Source: Anniella stebbinsi (lineage: Eukaryota > Chordata > Lepidosauria > Squamata > Anniellidae). Taken from it: DNA of 64,000 nucleotides. The stretch spans positions 192,765,654 to 192,829,653 of the forward strand of contig JARDYH010000001.1 in assembly GCA_029215795.1 (NCBI GenBank), read 5' to 3'. Below, piece after piece: positions 1 through 13,154 of this stretch. Numbering within the stretch: the first letter of the stretch is position 1; each line of letters begins with the position of its first letter. The notes under the pieces were generated by a model that had not been told where the DNA came from, did not search any database, and was given only the letters and a program-made list of their open reading frames with translations. Made by a program: the position numbers and the translations under genes.

Positions 1-883
1 ACAAATAAAGCAATTATTCTACACAGTTTAATCAGACAGCTGAACCTCCTATCCCATCTTTCACGATCACCTCTGGGCCAAGTATTTCCCCCCTCCCTAC
101 TGTGTTGTTGTGTAGGTGTACTATGCAAGGCATGAATGTTTCTAGCTTCAGATTTAAATTTATTACAGGAGCCCTCTGTAAAAAACACACAGTTAAAAGT
201 GCAATTAGTTTGAAACCATAACATCCAAACTTATGAGTTAGGCTTCCCCGCCACCTGCCACCCACCACCCACCAAATTGTCCTAATGTTGTCAAGGCAGC
301 AGTAAAATTTATTAATGACCTTAGAAGTAAAAGATTAAATAAGTGGACCATGGTGAAAGACTGTTAGCTTTGAAGAAGTGCAGGGCATAGACCATGATGC
401 ATGCACTAGTACATGTGGCATCATTATTCAAGCCAGTGTCTTTTTTATAAGCTTCTTCCAGAACCTCACCCAAAGGCTGCTACTGACTTCAAAAGGACAA
501 AGTCTGTAAATCAAGTCTCTGCCAGTTGCTACTGTGCTCAGCATTATTTCAGAAGTTAAAAGAGGGGTGGAAACAACATGACTGCTGGAGTTAAAACAAA
601 TTTGAATTTTAAAATGCAATGTTAAATTTTCATTTTCATTTTTTTGTTTAAAGTGACATTACGTTTTAAATGCTCAAATGAGCAATTTGGGGGAAACAAA
701 TACTGAGCCTGTAGTGAAGCATTCCAACTGTAGGAATTCATGTAGTTTGAGTACATCAAAAGAAGCAGCCTTTCGTCATTGGGCGTGGGTGACAAAGTTT
801 AAGCTTCAATGACAAGCTCATTTTTCTGGAATTTTAACGTTTGGGACATGATCAAGTCCATTCTAATCATTTCTAAGTTTACA

Positions 884-975
884 ACCCTACACATACTTAC
901 TTGACAATGGGGCTTACTTCTGAGAAGACATGCATAGGAGTGTACTGTAACTTGCTGTGAGTAAACATGCATAGG
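884..975. repeat. Short interspersed module 'ACTTACT'
   Basis: A roughly 60-90 bp segment with wording like GGGCTTACTTCTGAG followed by GACATGCATAGGA. The same module recurs at least eight more times in this window in both orientations. I believe it is abundant in squamate genomes but cannot name the family. Confidence 0.5.
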
Positions 976-1965
976 ATCAAGGGGTATGCGCAACACTTTC
1001 ATTGGAATTCAATATATATTTGAAGGGGCTGAATGTTGCATTTGGTGATTTCACATTTTAATTTGCAGCTAGCTTCTGTTTATCTTTAGAAGCAAGAATA
1101 AGTGATGGAGAGAAAGAAAAGAAAAGAAGAAAGAAAGAGCCCAGGATCAGACCATCCTAAATATCTCACCAGCTCTTTATCGTTATTACTGAGAATATTG
1201 AGCTTAACACACTGACTTTATGCCGCCGTTCAAGTTCATGGGATGGGAGAGAGGAATTCCCAGCCTGCTATGTATAGCTAGCAAAATCTGGCCCCAAGAC
1301 TTTTCACAGTGATTAGGACCTTAATCATGCACGTGCGGCTCTCATTAAAGTCAGTAAGGGTTGTGACTGTGCATCTAGGAGCACAAATTGTTCTATAGTC
1401 TGCAGTGGCTTAATTTAGTATTAAATATTCATGGCCTGTGGGCCAAATGAGGATACGAAAATATTGTGACAGACACGGGCAATGTGGGAAGCAAAACTTC
1501 TATAGGAAGGTCAACTATCCGTCCATGAAAACATCATTAAGGGGAGGGAGCAGAGTGCAAATGCACACAGCTGTGGCTGAAAGCCAGAGTTTAACATGGT
1601 CATACATCCCTCCTGTCAAAACGTGCAAGGACAACTTGCATAGAACAATTTGGGAGACAAATACCGTGGCTGTAGAGAAGTTTTCCAAAGGTAGGCATGG
1701 GTGAGAAATTTATTGGGTTTTCATTTTTATGTGAGAATACCAAATTTGTACCTCCTGACTGAGACTGATCACGGAATGGAATGCATCTCACTAAAGATAT
1801 TTGTAGAAATATTTCAAAGGCTGAATTGAAATGTGCAGGTAGAGAATGAATAACCCGCCCGAAGGCTTACATTTGAAAAAAAATGCACACAATACTGCTT
1901 TTCTCAATGGGATTTAAGCACATTTAAGAATACAGACAATCAATTACTGCATTCAGTTTTGATAA

Positions 1966-2070
1966 GAATTTGCCAAAGTTTGCAAAATTCTCCATATGCA
2001 GAACAACCCCCCCCCCTTTGAGGTTTAAAACAATTGAATGTAGGAGAAACCAAAATCTGATAGATACACT
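1966..2070. repeat. AT-rich interspersed repeat, fragment
   Basis: Contains TTTGCAAAATTCTCCATAT followed about 45 bp later by GAATGTAGGAGAAA. Both words recur with the same spacing at 58685-58760, so this is a dispersed family. A short (C)9 run interrupts this copy. Confidence 0.5.
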
Positions 2071-2329
2071 CATGCAGGCCCAGGGTTTTGAGTGCTTAGA
2101 TCTTTAAAGTCTGAGTTTCAATCCCTGTGTATTCAACCACGTTAGTGCCGAATTAGGGTTATCACCTCCTTTTATTCTGAGAAGCTTTAACAGCTATATG
2201 GTAGAGAGGTATATCTTGGTTCCCTCTATGCTGGGAATAGCTGTAGCTATTGTATTTGCCTGCTGCAGATGGGTTAGAGCTTTGTCTCACTCTGTTTTGG
2301 GTAAAATGTTTTTGGTCTGCCCTCATCTG

Positions 2330-2560
2330 GAGCTTCTGAGGCTCTGAAAATTGCGCATTTCCCCTGTTGTGTAAATGGCGGCTGCAGAGGCCCCATTTAC
2401 GCAACAGGGGCAAATACATAATTTCTGGAGCAAGGGTGGATGGCTGCTGAGTGTTCATTGGGCCTCATCAAGCCTCAAACGAAGCTCATGACGCCCAATG
2501 GACTGCAGCAGGGCGAGCATCTGAGGAATTGGATGTGGGTGAGTTCGCTCATCCCTGTTA
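2330..2560. repeat. GC-rich hairpin repeat, copy 1
   Basis: A foldback with arms 2361-2378 and 2393-2410 (18 bp, one G/T mismatch), followed by a block ending in GTGAGTTCGCTCATCCCT. The same order of blocks recurs at about 35.7-36.1 kb. It looks like a non-autonomous DNA element of unknown family. The open frames across it are side effects of the GC-rich composition. Confidence 0.5.
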
Positions 2561-2844
2561 AGGAGAAACAAAGCTGAGAGTTTCATCCACCCCTACTCAA
2601 GCATACTGCAGTAATAGATTTGAGGCACTGGCTTTTGAAATATAAAGCTTGGTGTTTCTTCAGCCTAACATTATTCTTGGTAACATTTGGATATTTTTCC
2701 AATAAGGAGGAAGGATATTAATCCTATCTGGAATTCAAGAATGTTAGGAACTTAGAATCTGCTAATTTTTGTAATCTGTCTGTTTCTATAATGTTTCCAG
2801 TGTCTACAAGCACAATCTTGTTCCACCCCATTTCCACATCAGCA

Positions 2845-3080
2845 TGCCATTTTAAAAAAAATGTTCATGAAAATCCATATGCATTTCTATGCATTTCCCC
2901 CAATGTACACATTTTTGCAAGCCATTTTCCTAATACTTGCCTTTTTGTACATAATTTCCCCTAATGTATGCAATTTCCCCTAAAGTTTGCATTTTTGTAC
3001 CCATTTCTTTGAATATTGCAAAATTTGGAGAAGTTCAAAATCTGAAAGCTAATCACATTCTGGTTCATGTATTAGTTCAT
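2845..3080. repeat. AT-rich interspersed repeat with internal periodicity
   Basis: Repeated phrases such as CATTTTTGCA, CCTAATG and TGTACA occur every 25-35 bp, ending in ATTGCAAAATTTGGAGAAG, the reverse complement of the core seen at 1966-2070. Family unknown. Confidence 0.45.
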
Positions 3081-3360
3081 GAATTAGGCCAGTTCCTATA
3101 AAAATGCAAATGAAATGGGTTTCTCCCCCACTCCTAGCTAGAGGCAAAGTACAAACTAGAGAGGCAGTAGTAGTAACATTGTCCCACCTGGAAATGGCCT
3201 ATTCAGTATACCTTCTGTTGGGTTGCCTACCCATTGCTCTATGGGTTGGTCATACTTACAAAAATGATGTGGCTACCATAACATGATGTGTGTACCATAC
3301 GGTGGGAATGCTATACTCCAAAAAAATGGAATTCTTGTTTCAGACTGGTTGTCTGTATCA

Positions 3361-3500
3361 AGTGTCTTAGTGGGTTAAATCCAGAGTTAATCACACTTAG
3401 AGTAGATGCACTGAAATCAATGGAACAAGTTAATCGTGAGTAACTTCAGTCTTATTTATTTCAATGGGTCTACTCTAAGTATGATTAAGTTTGGAGACTA
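3361..3500. repeat. 'ACTTACT' module, double copy
   Basis: Two halves in opposite orientation, each built round ACTTAGAGTAGA / TCTACTCTAAGT and TCAATGG. Together they make a loose inverted repeat of about 120 bp. Confidence 0.5.
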
Positions 3501-4654
3501 CCCTTTGTGTAGTGTTTTACTGATATGGAAGGAGTACATGTTTGCTTCAGGAAAATGCCATGGGGAAAAAAATGATAATTCTTTTTATCTAATCAGATGT
3601 TCCATAAAATGAAAATTGCCTGTTTCCTGCCAGAGTTTTATCAATGTGCAGATTCACATTAGGCCAGTTCACACAATCCTCTCCATGCATTGAAAGAACA
3701 TATGATGTGTCATTGGGCCATGTGGGCTAGCACCTCTCACTGCTGAACCGTCTCCTGCAAATTCAGAACATGTACATGCCTAGAGTTCTTCCACATGAAT
3801 GCATGGAGGAGCTCTATGAGTATACATCCATTTGCATGTACAGGCTCTTCCAACATGTTCCAAACACACCAAGGGTGCAGGAGCATGGAAGGCAGTTGCG
3901 GCAGGAAACATGGCTACCAGGTGCAGTGGCTGGGGATGGGGTTAGCCCACATGATCTGGCAACTCCCTCTCACATGTTCTTTGAATGAATGGGGGTGTTA
4001 TTGTTAACTTGGGGTGCAGGTAAAAGATATGAATGAAAAGGAACTGAAAACTGCAGCAAAGTGTGTATGCAACAGTGGTGGAATTAATGCTGGAAATTCT
4101 CCTCATTAAAGCAGAATTAAGGAAGCATGGAATAACGCACTGAGCAAACTTCAGAATATTAAAGGAATGGATCAGAGAAATCTGCTCATCCCTAAGCTAA
4201 CCAAGAGCATTTTTATATAACATTTGATATAACTCCGCAGTTATTTTTAGTTGCACTGGATATTTTCCTTAGTATACTTGACCTAAAATTCCATTATTCT
4301 TAGACCATCAGTGTTTTCTTTTCTGGGACTGACTGATAATACACTACTTGCATCTGGATTAGGCACGAGGAAAAGAAAGGGGGAACACAACCCTCTTCCC
4401 TTCCGTTCTCTCCTATTTTTCATGATCTGTGCCCTGAAAATCTATCACTGTGCTGAAACTCCACTGAAGCTTGTACTGTATATCTGGGGAAATACTGATG
4501 CTCAGAAAGGCTTTAGGATTCAGGGATGTATGAGAAATTTGTTTCAGTTTGTTTTTTATCAGGATTTACGTACTTCGCACCTTCTGGACTGAATACGGAC
4601 TCAGACAAAATTGAAGTCTGTAAATTTCCAAGTTTGCCATGTGATTTGCAGACC

Positions 4655-4875
4655 AAAAATTATGCCTCCAACAGCATGTGTATACTTTAAAAAAAATGTG
4701 CATAATAATGCATTTTGGGAAATACTTAAAATTATGCTCTAATCAGTGGGAAAAGAATATATACATTTTAAAGATGTATGAATGTACATACATTACAAAT
4801 ATGTATGAACAATGGATGTGTACATTTGGAAAAATATGCACAAAAATATGCATGCCTTTTCATTTGAAAAACAAC
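4655..4875. repeat. AT-rich interspersed repeat, inverted copy
   Basis: Same style of ATGCAC/TGTACA-rich periodic sequence as at 2.85 kb but reading the other way. A 150-codon open frame across it (4678-5130) is low-complexity and is not considered a gene. Confidence 0.4.
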
Positions 4876-6129
4876 AAAACAAAAAAGCAAAGCTCACAAT
4901 CTGATACAGAGACTGAAGTCGGAAAGAGCTTGAAGATGGAATTCAGACAACATTACCAAGCTAAAATTTTGCTAGTTCGCACATCCCTAGCACGCTCCCT
5001 ACCACCACTTAGAGCTGTGGACTTCAACTGGTCCAGATCCAAGACCCATATTGGACTCTCAACCTGCAACGTGGGACCCTCTTTCACAATTTCACAATTG
5101 CCCAACATGGTGGCAACAGCTTTGCCGTGATCCATCTGGACTGATCGTGTGACCCACTTTTGGGTCGTGACCCATCGGTTAGAGACCACTGACTTAGAGG
5201 AAACTACACAATACATGCAAATGTATGAAACAACCCCTCCCTAAAATTTTAAAAGGGAAAGTGGCTTTAGAAGGTTGCAATCGTCAATGGAAGACTGGTG
5301 TGGCTAAGACTGGGTATCTTTCCTCCAGCAGCCTTTTCTACTCAGAATTGTCCTTAACCCCAGAAGCTAAAAACTCTGGGGTTCTAGAGGCATTTTGAAT
5401 AAGGTACATTGTCCCTGCCTTTCTTTAAGGAGTGGGATCAATTAAATATGCAGTTGCTGTTTGGGGCGGTAGCTATGAATTTAGTGTAACGTAGTTCTGG
5501 CTTAAAACGATAGTTACTCTGCTGAATCAGTACATTATAAAACAAGCTCTAGGTGTAGTTGATAAACTTAAAGCCAGAAATTAATCCCAATTCCCATTTA
5601 GTATCTTAACCACAAGGCTATCCTTCCTTAATTGATTTTTGGAAATCCCCGCGGAGTTCATGAGAAATGTCTGCTGCCCTAATTGTTCATTGATCTGTTG
5701 TTCTAAACAGAAGGTAAAATTTCCTCTATTACTTGTTACTATTTCACTTGGTCTTGACAAAGAAGAACTAAAGATCATGAGGTAGAACACCTTCGTTTAC
5801 TTCTTGTTGACATTGTTTTCTTGATAGTACTCGGATTGCATTGATTACATTTAAGAGCTTTGAGTTTTTAAGCTTTTCCCTAATGCAGCTCCTGTGTATG
5901 TGTTTCAAAAATGAAATTGGAAAAACCATTTTAGAAATGCGTGTTTCATTGTCATATTTTGTGCTTCACTTTGAAGGAATATCCAGAAATGGTTTAAATA
6001 AAAACTGTGGTTGCCTCAGACAAGTTGACCAGGGCTGCAGATTCTGACTCCTCAGTAGTGAAAGGGAAGGCATTTTGCCAATATCTTTAGGAAGCAATTC
6101 AAGGGCTATTTGTTTCTGATTCTTGTTTC

Positions 6130-6240
6130 ATGGCAGATTGCAAACCATGGTTTGTTGATTCAGACATCACATCAAACCACAATTGAGCTTTCTTAACCAC
6201 AGGTTGGATAATTTGAGCATGTCCTTTTCAGTTGGCAAAG
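6130..6240. repeat. AACCATGGTTTG-type element fragment
   Basis: Contains AAACCATGGTTTGTTGATTC, GACATCACATCAAACCAC and AACCACAGGTT. The same words recur at 36.3, 54.35, 55.6 and 57.97 kb. They look like pieces of a palindromic DNA-element family. Confidence 0.4.
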
Positions 6241-6419
6241 CAGTGTACATGTTTCCAGGGTTCATGTTTACTAATGCATGCACAAGGACACCAAGGCACC
6301 ACATAGTGCATAAACTGACATTCCACACACTGTAGCTGTTGAATTATATTGTAGGGCAATCATCATATATACTACTAGCAAATTCACTTCTCTGAGTGTC
6401 AGTCCTTATGTAGCCCAAA

Positions 6420-6712
6420 TGGCACTAGCCAGGCATTCCCAGTTGTGGAATGAGCTTCCCGGAGAGGTTCACCTGGGCTCATTTTGGCACCAGGTAAAAA
6501 CTTTTCATTCTCCGAAGCCTTTTAAATTTTCAGTTTGTTGTATATCTGGCATTGAATTTAAAATGTTGCACTGCTGCTGGCATCTCTTTGGACTTCTAAA
6601 CATTTATATTGTATTTCATTGTCTTGCTTTTTATGGTTTAAATAGCTGTGAACTGCCCTGAGAGCTTTGGCTTTTGGGTGACATAAAATGTAATAAATAA
6701 ATAAATAAAAAT
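6420..6712 (+). mobile_element. L2 LINE 3' end, truncated
   Basis: Translates in part to the conserved L2 C-terminal block (LWNELPGEV). After an AT-rich 3' UTR it reaches a CTGCCCTGAGAGCTTTGGC block and a (TAAA)n tail at 6690-6712. It is 5'-truncated to about 290 bp. Confidence 0.75.
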
Positions 6713-6737
6713 GCATGCATGCATGAATGAATGAATG
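6713..6737. repeat. (ATGC)n/(ATGA)n microsatellite
   Basis: Tetranucleotide runs directly after the L2 tail, probably grown from it. Confidence 0.8.
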
Positions 6738-7680
6738 TCAGCAGGCTTAGGGGAATCCCAGGGATTGCAAAAGGACAGAAACATTTAAGGGGGGGGGAAA
6801 TGCTGAGAGGCTTTACTTCTATTTTGTATGTATCCCTTTTAACCCAAAAAACAAACTCCCCTCTTAGCGATCAAATCAGTGGAAACAAACGCTATTGCAG
6901 AGTCAATGAACAGGGCAGATGGATTTGAGTTTTTCGCAATGTGTAATGACAGACGGGAGGCACTGGCTGATCATCCTTGGTAAAAGGGGAGGTGGAGGAT
7001 GTGATGTAGTAGAGGGGGACAGGAAATAACAAGGGGAATTAATGGATCCTGAAGAGCAGCATTTCCTTCCTCTCGTTAGAGAGGCCACTCGAGTAAAGAC
7101 AATATCTAAAAACGGATGGCAGTGTCGTGAAAAGTCCAGCTGCGCTGTCAGTACACAGACAAAAGGGAACAGGATGCCAGCAGTGGCAAACCCACCGCAC
7201 ATGTTAAGCCAAGTGCTCGGGGATGTAAACAGTTCTGCTGCGGAGATTGGATCTACATATATTTGTAAGGCCTTTGCCCTCGCTACACCACTGCTTCAGG
7301 GCAGGATCATACATCGTTCTCTCCTCTTCTGGCTATATCCAAGAAAGGAAAGACCTTAAACAATTTATAATGATCCCAACACACCACAAAATACTGAACC
7401 TTACATAAGTACGCTTCTTGCATGCAAAAGGGTATGTGTATGTGAGAGAGCATGTACAATAGACGGCATCCTATTAATGTTTTAAGCTTGCTCCGTTGGA
7501 CATTATCAGCCTTGCTTTGTCTTTTGCTCTCTTCTGTTATTTACTGTGTTTGTGCCTTCCCTTGAAAACAAAACAAACAAACAAGTAAATCTAACAAGAC
7601 CAGTCAGGAATGCAGCCACCTCCACTTTCCTCCAATGTACCTTCCCATCTGCTTTGCAACCCACTGGCAGCTGCTGTTAT

Positions 7681-9183
7681 TACTTATTTATTTATTTATT
7701 TTATTTTATTCCATTTATATACCGCCCCATAGCCGAAGCTCTCTGGGCGGTTTACAAAAATTAAAAACATTGAACATTAAAAACACCGATATACAAAATT
7801 TAAAACCATAAAACATAAAACAAGTTAAAATTACAATATCCTTCTGGGTCAAAGCACAACAACAACACAAAAACACAAAACCCTCATCATATGCTGTTAA
7901 ATGCCTGGGAGAAGAGGAAAGTCTTGACCTGGCGCCGAAAAGATAACAAAGTTGGTGCCAGGCGAGCCTCGTCGGGGAGATCATTCCATAATTGGGGGGC
8001 CACCACTGAAAAGGCCCTCTCCCTTGTTGCCACCCTCCGTGCTTCCCTTGGAGTAGGAAACCGGAGGAGGACCTTAGATGTAGATTGTAGTGTACAGGTA
8101 GGTTCGTGTCAGGAGAGGCGTTCCATCAGGTATTGTGGTCCCAAGCCGTGTAAGGCTTTATAGGTTAAAACCAGCACCTTGAATTGGGCTCAGAAATGTA
8201 TAGGCAGCCAATGCAAGCGGGCCAGAGTAGGTCTTATATGCTCGAACCTTCTGGTTCCTGTTATCACTCTGGCCACTGCATTTTGCACAAGCTGCAGCTT
8301 CTGAACCGTCTTCAAAGGCAGCCCCACGTAGAGTGCATTGCAGTAATCCAATTTAGAGATTACCGGAGCATAGACTACTGAGGCCAGGTTATCTCTGTCC
8401 AGATAGGGGCGTAGCTGGTCCACCAACCGAAGTTGGTAGAAGGCACCCTGTGCCACCGAGGCCACCTGCGCCTCAAGTAACAGAGATGGTTCTAGGAGAA
8501 CCCCCAAGCTATGAACCTGCTCCTTCAGGGGGAGTGCAACCCCATCCAGAACAGCTTGAACACCCTCCATCCGGTCAGCAGAACCACCCACTAACAGCAT
8601 CTCAGTCTTGTCTGGATTGAGTTTCAGTTTGTTAGCCCTCATCCAGTCCATTGTCGCAGCCAGGCACTGGTTCAGCACATCCACAGCCTCACCTGGTGAA
8701 GATGAGAAGGAGAAATAGAGTTGTGTGTCATCAGCGTACTGATGACAACGCACTTCAAAACTCCGGATGACTTCTCCCAACGGTTTCATGTAGATGTTGA
8801 ACAGCATGGGGGAAAAGACTGACCCCTGAGGAACCCCATACTGGAGAATCCACGGGGCCGAGCAATGTCCCCCAAGCACCACCTTCTGGAGCCGCCCTGC
8901 CAAGTAGGAGCGGAACCACTGCAATGCAGTGCCTCCCACTCTCAACTCAGCCAGTCGTCCCAGAAGGATACCATGGTCGATGCTATCGAAAGCCGCTGAA
9001 AGATCAAGGAGAATCAACAGAGTCACACTCCCCCTGTCTTTCTCCTGACATAGGTCATCATACAGGGCAACCAAGGCTGTTTCCGTGCCAAAACCAGGCC
9101 TGAAGCCGGACTGAAATGGATCCAGATAATCAGTCTCATCCAAGAGTGTCTGGAGCTGGCCAGCAACCACCCGCTCAAGGACA
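7681..9183 (-). mobile_element. L2 LINE (subfamily B), 5'-truncated
   Basis: About 1.5 kb of L2 on the minus strand. The 3' end, on the left, is a (TTTA)n tail preceded by a stem-loop with arms ACCGCCC/GGGCGGT (about 7722-7752). The body is a decayed reverse transcriptase, described separately. Homology stops near 9183, the usual 5' truncation. It shares its 3' third with the copies at 18.3 and 60.5 kb. Confidence 0.9.
8190..9170 (-). pseudogene. L2 reverse transcriptase fragment
   Basis: A 326-codon open frame covering the palm, fingers and thumb of an L2-clade LINE reverse transcriptase. Motif A is LDLSAAFD (about residues 55-62), motif B GVPQG (112-116) and the catalytic YADD 145-148. The frame ends at a TGA (8190-8192) just after LHWLPIHF. 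The missing C-terminal part continues in the same frame beyond this stop, to the LWNDLPDE block near 7950. There is no endonuclease domain, because the copy is 5'-truncated and starts inside the RT. It is not expected to be expressed as a functional protein. The same TGA recurs in three other L2 copies here. Confidence 0.9.
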
Positions 9184-9430
9184 ATGGAGCACTTGGGAGC
9201 TCAGTGATTTTCATTAGCATTTCTGTAGTTTCTCTTAAGGAAATCAAAGGCATCCAGATATACCAGTAATTCCTACTTAACATACATGTTGATAGTTTAG
9301 TTGTATTGATGCCTGAATGGAAAACACTGTAGATGACAGACCTTAATAGAGATCTGAGAGATCATGCTTTGGTCTCGGACCACTAGTCAACCATGCCCCA
9401 TTATTGAGAGGCTTAAGGTGCAAAAGACCT

Positions 9431-9486
9431 ACAACTCCCAGCATGCCCCAACCCTGAATGGCAGTCTGGGGCATGCTGGGAGTTGT
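9431..9486. repeat. Perfect 20-bp inverted repeat (hairpin)
   Basis: Arms 9431-9450 and 9467-9486 are exact reverse complements, with a 16-nt loop. Each arm reads ACAACTCCCAGCATGCCCCA. The core CTACAACTCCCAGCATGC resembles the known ZNF143/SBS motif. It is probably a small DNA-element remnant. Confidence 0.75.
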
Positions 9487-10139
9487 CAGGCTTTCCCCCC
9501 ACCCCTCTAAACATCCTTATTCTTGTTTCAGGGGCTAAATTCACACCATATACATTGAACCAGCTGGCACATTCATATGTGTAACTTGCATGTCAGTATA
9601 CAAGTATGAATGAGCAATGTACTCTATATGTGTGTACAAAATATAGGTCTTGTTTAAATTTAAACCTAACCAAGATAAAAATTTAGTTATGATACAGTTG
9701 CTCTTGTGTTCGATCCATATTTCCTTTATTCTGTTCCATCACATGGCAGCAAACTCTGCAACCTGAGTGCTCCACAGTTCTGGAGTTTTGTTAGGAGGCA
9801 AACTGCATACATGTTAGATTTGCATATTATTATTCAGAACCATGAATGATTCACTAGATTGGTCCTCAGATTCATGTTGATTTTGTGAATTAGCTGAAAT
9901 GTTAGCAGTAAAATAAATAGCAGTAATTAGCAGTGAAATAAATAGCACAACCAAATGAAAGGTGAGATTCACTTTTTAAAGCAAAACAAAACATAAAATC
10001 TATATTCTGTGTGATCGGCTAAGAGGATTTCTTGGACTGTTTCTCCTGCGAAAAGTACGGATGGAGGGATCAGTCTATTTCTACTCCCTGTCACTTTTGC
10101 AGTTGTCTACGTATAAATCCACATTAACCTGTTTCCACA

Positions 10140-10320
10140 TTAATTTGTGATTTCCCCCGCCCAAAACAACCCACACAAAAATTCAGTGCCTTCTAAACCT
10201 TTTTCTAAACATATTTTCTTTCAAAATATCAATTTCTAAATGTATTTTCTCTCCAAATGCACATTTTAAAGCACATTTTGGAACATTTTTTGAGCTGAAA
10301 ACTGTGTCGGAACATTTGGT
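10140..10320. repeat. AT-rich interspersed repeat fragment
   Basis: CTGAAAACTGTGTCGGAACA followed by TTTGGTAAGTGCA matches a block at 58.46-58.49 kb (CTGAACACTGTCAGGACA then TTTGGGAAGTCCA). The two are copies of one unnamed family. Confidence 0.45.
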
Positions 10321-10569
10321 AAGTGCAACAGCCGGCAGATAACGATGTCCTGATCTGCACATTAAGCCCGGCAGGAGCAGATCGGTCCCATTTGTACAGG
10401 GATTCAAGGCTAAATTCCTCACACATTCCTAGAGAAGGGCTGCAACTGCAACCAGCCAGCTCTTGAATCTACCTCCAGTTGCTATGTTCTGTCCCTTGTC
10501 ATCAAGGGTGCAGACTTCAACCTGGACTACATCAAATGCCAGGGGGCATTGTACCTTGCCTGACATATT

Positions 10570-10995
10570 TAAGTGCCTATCCACATTGCCCTTAAAACGA
10601 CTTATATTCTGTTTAAAAACATGGTTTTTAAGTAATTTCATTATGTGGTAGGACACACTGAGCAGTACTTACATTTCATAGTGACTGCTTCCTCCATGTT
10701 CACTGGTGAATTACAGGGTTAATTTCTTGACTCTTGTTTAGTTTCTGTTTTGCAGGCTGCTTGAGTTACAGAGACAGAAGTGGGAGGGTCAAGCAGCCTG
10801 CAAAACAGAAACTAAACCAGAACAGACAAAGAATTAACCATGTGTCACACCACTGAACGCTTTCAGGACGGAGGAAGCAGTCACTATGAAATGTAAGTAC
10901 TGCTCAATGTGTCCTGCCACATAATGAAATGACTTAAAAACCACGTTTTTAAACAGAATGTAAGTCGTTTTAAGAGCAATGTGGATAGGCTCCTA
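10570..10995. mobile_element. Palindromic MITE, about 425 bp
   Basis: Long terminal inverted repeats: GCCTATCCACATTGC at the left and its complement at the right, extending inward through AAAACGACTTA. The middle has a second inverted pair (TTTCTGTTTTGCAGGCTGCT at about 10741-10760 against its complement near 10793-10813), so most of the element can fold. No clear 8-bp target duplication is visible at the ends I chose. The terminal words are shared with the small hairpin at 52.5 kb. Confidence 0.7.
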
Positions 10996-12921
10996 GTTTC
11001 TTTTTTTCTTTTTCTTCTTTTTTTGCCATTTCTGCCCTTATCCTATTTTAGATCATCTGTTGTTAGATGGGATATAAGAGGAAGTCTTCAGAAAGGTACT
11101 TTTTTTTATGCTAGGCCGGTTAGTTGAAATCAATACAGGAAATTCAGCATGGCCACCCACTGCTTCTTGCCCCCTGAAGAATGCCAGGTTACAATCCTGC
11201 TGTGACAGGTAGCAGAGTTCCCCTATCAGGATCTAGACTCTAGACCTAGCAACCCTCCATCCCCTTGGCTTCTTCCTGTGCCTGCCCACTACCTTCCTTC
11301 CAGTAGTGTACAACCCCTCTTGTCGAAATATAACTGGAGAAAATAGATATAGGCCCCATATCTAGTTGTTCCCTCAATCCTGGTTTCTTGTTTCTTTCTC
11401 GAACTCCAGGTCAGGATCTGCACTACTGCTTTGTAACGGTACTGAAGTGCACTGACAACTGTTGGGGCCCATTGACACATTCCGTATACCGTTTTCAAAC
11501 TGCTTTCATCGTGCTTGGTGGAGATCTCCAATATCCATTGTTTTCGCAGGAACTTGCTGTTTAGGCCATTATCTATGTTGCCCCATTTTCTTATCTTCCT
11601 CATCTTTTGATCCCCTTTTTTTAGACCTCATCTCTCGCTCCCTCCTTCAGCAACATTCCATTGCCATTGTAAGCGCAGTGAAGTTTCTTCAGAGCGTCTT
11701 CTCTGGATATTTTTTCTTGCTTCTTCTCTCTGCCTCATCTGCATTTTTTTCCTGATGTTCAACCTCCCTTCCTTAGCTCCCCATTCCCTAGCTTCCTAAC
11801 TTTCATGGACATTTCCCCAGCCCTCAACTTGTTCCTGCGTGAAGCTTTGGTTCCTGCCAAATGGACAGCTTTCCATGTCTGCACCAAAGCTGCCAAATGC
11901 TTTGTTTCCGAGCAACTGAACATCCTAAGCCATCACACCAATTCCGTTCCAGAGGCTTCCCCGCCACAAGTGCAATACAATAACCATCTTTGGGTATTGC
12001 TCTCTCCATGTGATTAAGATCATAGGGAGATAAAGCTGCCCCCACCCCTGTCATATATCCTGCCAGCCTGGCCCCCATGCTGTCCATGTGCTGAGGGAAG
12101 TGTCTATAAATAAATAAAGAGGAAGCTGAACATGTGTAGGCTGTCCTTGTGATTTGGAATCCTGATCATGCAGAGTAACAATAGTAACCATCTCTGCAGA
12201 ATGGTTTATGGTTAGTACCTTAATAAGGCACTTATACAACTGTTGCACATATATGCCAGCTGAACTGGATGTCGCTTCCTGGAATTAGAAAGCAAATGAT
12301 TTTCAGAGCCAATGCATTCACTTCAACAAAAAAAAAGGGGGGAGCATGAAACACCAAATACAATGGCTGTTAAACAGGTTGAGCCTTTCAGAAAATAATT
12401 ACTCGCATTGGTATTTGACTTCCAGAAAGAAATGTGAATCCATTAAAAACATGCATTAAATCATTGGCTTGTTAAAGGATTTTGTTTCAGAATCCAAATG
12501 CTCTCAAAGCCAAAGGAGGCTTTCTATGCTTATTATGGGAATTGGTGAATGGACAGTTTGTTTTATTATTGATTTTTTGACCTGGTGGTATTATGAAAGA
12601 GGGTTGTGAATGTGAGGCAGAAATATTGCTTTGAAGAGGTCTGTTGTCTGTGCTTCAGCAGAACAGAAAGGCTCTGCATAGCTTGCACTGCCAATAAGTT
12701 AACAAGAAAGTAGATGAAAAGATGGCAGTATAAAAGTGTAATGCTCTGAACTGCTTTGTTTCGACATCTCTACCAGGAAGGCTATTACATAATTATAGCC
12801 AAATCTTAGGAAAGAATTTCTAAAACACATAGTAATGTCATAAAGGATTTAGCATCCTCTTTGTAGTTAGGGTCGCCCCCATCACACCCATAGATCTCAA
12901 ATTTGTTTGGAAAAACGTAAG

Positions 12922-13140
12922 TATATGAGAAGAGCCCTGCTAGGTCAGACCAAAGGCCCATTTAGTTCAGTATCTTGTTTCCTGCCAGATACCTCTATGA
13001 AGCCTACAAGTGAGCATGAAGGCAAATAGCCCTCCTATTTAGTCACCCCTGGCTACTGCATACAGAAAGATGCTTGCCTCTGAATAGAAAGGCTCAGCTT
13101 GGCCATCTTGCCGAATAGCCACTGATAGACTGATGCTGCT
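12922..13140 (-). mobile_element. CR1-like LINE 3' end
   Basis: Reverse complement of the tail that reads ...GGACTAGATGGGCCTTTGGT CTGA... in many reptile CR1 elements. Here it shows GGTCAGACCAAAGGCCCATT. It is the minus-strand partner of the next element. Confidence 0.65.
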
Positions 13141-13154
13141 CCCCCCCCCCCTTT

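Noticed and set aside
4678..5130. 150-codon open frame
   Set aside because: Lies largely in an AT-rich periodic repeat, rich in Met, Tyr and Lys. No homology recognised.
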